From an uncultured Blautia sp. (GTDB lineage Bacteria; Bacillota; Clostridia; Lachnospirales; Lachnospiraceae): a stretch of DNA of 13,684 nt. Made by a program: the position numbers and the translations under genes. The stretch is taken from assembly GCA_934424575.1 (NCBI GenBank), contig CAKRXU010000054.1, forward strand, positions 1-13,684. The letters are read 5' to 3'. A model generated the notes under the pieces. It was not told where the DNA came from, searched no databases, and was given only the letters and a program-made list of their open reading frames with translations. Each line of letters opens with the position of its first letter. The stretch's first letter is position 1. Below are positions 12,829-13,684 of the stretch, piece by piece.

Positions 12829-13313
12829 AATCCGGGCACACAATACAGCTACTGTTATCCTGGATGATCACCTGGATCAGCGCCAAATTTCAGGCACTTG
12901 GGATGTTGCTCCTGTGCCTTTTATTCCTTATGTTCATTGATTATATCACAGGAATGCTTGCCAGCCGTAAAGAAGGGATTGACCACCCTGACGATGTTTC
13001 TTATGGATGGCGTTCTCAAAAAGGATTTTGGGGAATTATCAAAAAAACCGGATGCTGGATGGTTATTGCCAGTGCTTTTTCCGTAGATGAACTACTGCTT
13101 CATTCCGCAAAGAGTCTTGGAATCACGTATCCCGGAAACCTCTATCTTGGAGTTTTTGTCACCGTATGGTACTCTCTTAATGAAGTATTATCGATTATTG
13201 AAAATGCCGGCAGAATGGGAGTTCCCATTCCTCAGAAACTTAAGACATACATTTCCATTCTAAAAAAAGAAATTAATGATAAAGACAGCCTTCCAGCAAT
13301 TCATTTGGTGTAG
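12825..13313 (+). CDS. Holin-family membrane protein (TcdE/holin 4 type)
   Basis: This 162-aa protein has about three membrane helices: 23-45 (ending FIDYITGMLAS), 68-86 and about 105-126. A basic loop follows the first (SRKEGIDHPDDVSYGWRSQKG), and the charged C-terminus is preceded by ENAGRMGVPIPQKLK. The last motif and the DYITG segment are typical of the phage Cp-1/TcdE holin family. TcdE of C. difficile is similar in length and carries a comparable GLPVPKRLK segment. Members either form lysis pores in phages or aid export of large proteins without a signal peptide. AGGAGG lies about 7 nt before the ATG, inside the end of the sigma gene. The last 41 bp overlap the convergent XRE gene. No endolysin or phage structural gene is visible beside it. 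Confidence 0.88.
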   Translation: MKSGHTIQLLLSWMITWISAKFQALGMLLLCLLFLMFIDYITGMLASRKEGIDHPDDVSYGWRSQKGFWGIIKKTGCWMVIASAFSVDELLLHSAKSLGITYPGNLYLGVFVTVWYSLNEVLSIIENAGRMGVPIPQKLKTYISILKKEINDKDSLPAIHLV

Positions 13314-13515
13314 TATCCAAAATCTGACACAGTCTGATCAGAATATAAAGAGTACAGGTTTTATGCCCATTTTCAAGATTACTGTAATGACCACTGGATA
13401 TTCCTAATTTTTCTGCAACATAATCCTGTTTAAAACCTTTCAGATCTCTGATCGCTTTTATTTTCTGTCCGATAAGATAATTATATTTTTTTAGTTCTGT
13501 TTTGTTATACTCCAT
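13273..13515 (-). CDS. XRE-family transcriptional regulator
   Basis: This 80-aa protein is essentially one helix-turn-helix (Cro/C1-type HTH_3) domain. Residues about 13-70 hold the five helices, with recognition region KQDYVAEKLGISSGHYSNLENG at about 29-50 and the typical LCQILDTTPNELL near the end. There is no second domain for a ligand or protease, so it resembles small phage- or element-borne repressors. AGGAG lies about 8 nt before the ATG at 13515. Its coding end runs 41 bp into the convergent holin gene, so the two transcripts overlap in antisense. A palindrome covers its likely -35 region, which suggests autoregulation. It may also repress the sigma-holin pair, but that is inference. 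Confidence 0.92.
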   Translation of the reverse strand: MEYNKTELKKYNYLIGQKIKAIRDLKGFKQDYVAEKLGISSGHYSNLENGHKTCTLYILIRLCQILDTTPNELLEGCLYH

Positions 13516-13536
13516 ACGATGTCTCCTTTTTACATC

Positions 13537-13565
13537 ATTGTACGGAGTATAGTCTGCAAACTTAA
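13537..13565 (-). promoter_or_regulatory. Candidate promoter of the XRE gene
   Basis: On the minus strand, -10 TACAAT (13542-13537) lies 17 bp from a weak -35 TTAAGT (13565-13560). The -35 falls inside the palindrome at 13558-13569. The start would be about 13530, just ahead of the ribosome binding site. Confidence 0.45.
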
Positions 13566-13569
13566 GTTT
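13558..13569. promoter_or_regulatory. Palindromic candidate operator
   Basis: AAACTTAAGTTT is a perfect 12-bp palindrome over the predicted -35 box of the XRE gene. Small XRE repressors usually bind short palindromes at their own promoter, so it is a candidate autoregulatory site. No second copy of the exact sequence was seen elsewhere in the window. Confidence 0.4.
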
Positions 13570-13597
13570 CTATAAGAATTATTTGTTTTCTATAAGA
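13567..13597. repeat. Two direct repeats, 20-bp period
   Basis: TTTCTATAAGA occurs at 13567-13577 and again at 13587-13597, a start-to-start distance of 20 bp, or about two helical turns. The pair sits immediately upstream of the XRE promoter. Direct repeats spaced by about two turns suit a dimer binding one face of the DNA, such as LytTR regulators or tandem HTH proteins. Confidence 0.5.
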
Positions 13598-13609
13598 CAA
13601 TTTCATGCA

Positions 13610-13684
13610 TTATTTCAAGCAAAATCCTCCAGTATCGACAGGAACAAAATCCCTTAATATCCTGTCTGATGAGATGCCAAATTC
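13610..13684 (-). CDS. Possible C-terminus of a further gene (partial)
   Basis: A minus-strand frame is open from the window edge for 24 codons and ends with TAA at 13612-13610; its last residues read VPVDTGGFCLK. It would lie upstream of the XRE gene on the same strand. The stretch is too short to identify, and two other frames (one minus, one plus from ATG 13604 without a ribosome binding site) are also open over most of it. Confidence 0.2.
   Translation of the reverse strand, partial: EFGISSDRILRDFVPVDTGGFCLK

Noticed and set aside
12825..13313. Holin as evidence of a prophage
   Set aside because: No endolysin, portal, capsid, tail or integrase gene lies nearby; the sigma-coupled arrangement fits a stand-alone module at least as well.
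1..13684. CRISPR array, insertion sequence or rRNA
   Set aside because: No regularly spaced repeats, transposase gene with terminal inverted repeats, or rRNA segment was found on either strand.

Overview
The window looks like chromosomal DNA of a Gram-positive, low-to-moderate GC anaerobe of the Bacillota, most likely class Clostridia and plausibly family Lachnospiraceae. The evidence is a complete archaeal/vacuolar-type (V/A-type) ATPase operon of the kind common in that group, strong AGGAGG-type ribosome binding sites before almost every gene, a tRNA gene without an encoded CCA end, and TTGACA/TATAAT promoters. The family assignment is inference; no marker gene settles it.

Left edge (1-1386). 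On the minus strand, from right to left, lie trmB (tRNA m7G46 methyltransferase), a 55-codon basic small ORF with a good ribosome binding site, and a tRNA-Lys(CUU) gene with its own near-consensus promoter and a terminator hairpin. A roughly 245-bp intergenic region separates trmB from the ATPase operon, which is transcribed the other way.

Centre (1387-10000). Nine tightly spaced plus-strand genes encode a V/A-type ATPase in the order peripheral-stalk G/H, C, I, K, F, E, A, B, D. They close with a strong intrinsic terminator. All catalytic, rotor, stator and membrane parts are present. The membrane ring subunit K is unusual: it is one c-type hairpin behind a signal-peptide-like N-terminal hairpin, and it lacks the glutamine and threonine residues that bind Na+ in Enterococcus hirae.

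Convergent pocket (10001-10430). Between two facing terminators lies gene-free, A+T-rich DNA holding a dense cluster of DnaA boxes: four perfect TTATCCACA, one TTATACACA and one weaker site within about 120 bp. Two perfect boxes abut and one pair forms a 12-bp inverted repeat. With no dnaA or dnaN gene here, this could be a DnaA-titration or reactivation locus, or a replication origin in an unusual place.

Right side (10431-13684). The minus strand carries a secreted NlpC/P60 peptidoglycan endopeptidase and, upstream of it, an orphan LytTR response regulator. Diverging from these is a plus-strand, translationally coupled pair: a small sigma-70-like factor and a TcdE-type (holin 4 family) membrane protein. 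A convergent minus-strand XRE repressor gene overlaps the holin gene by 41 bp. The sigma-holin pairing recalls the regulator/export pairs TcdR/TcdE of Clostridioides difficile and UviA/UviB of Clostridium perfringens, but no toxin or bacteriocin gene is visible. The last 115 bases may hold the C-terminus of a further gene.
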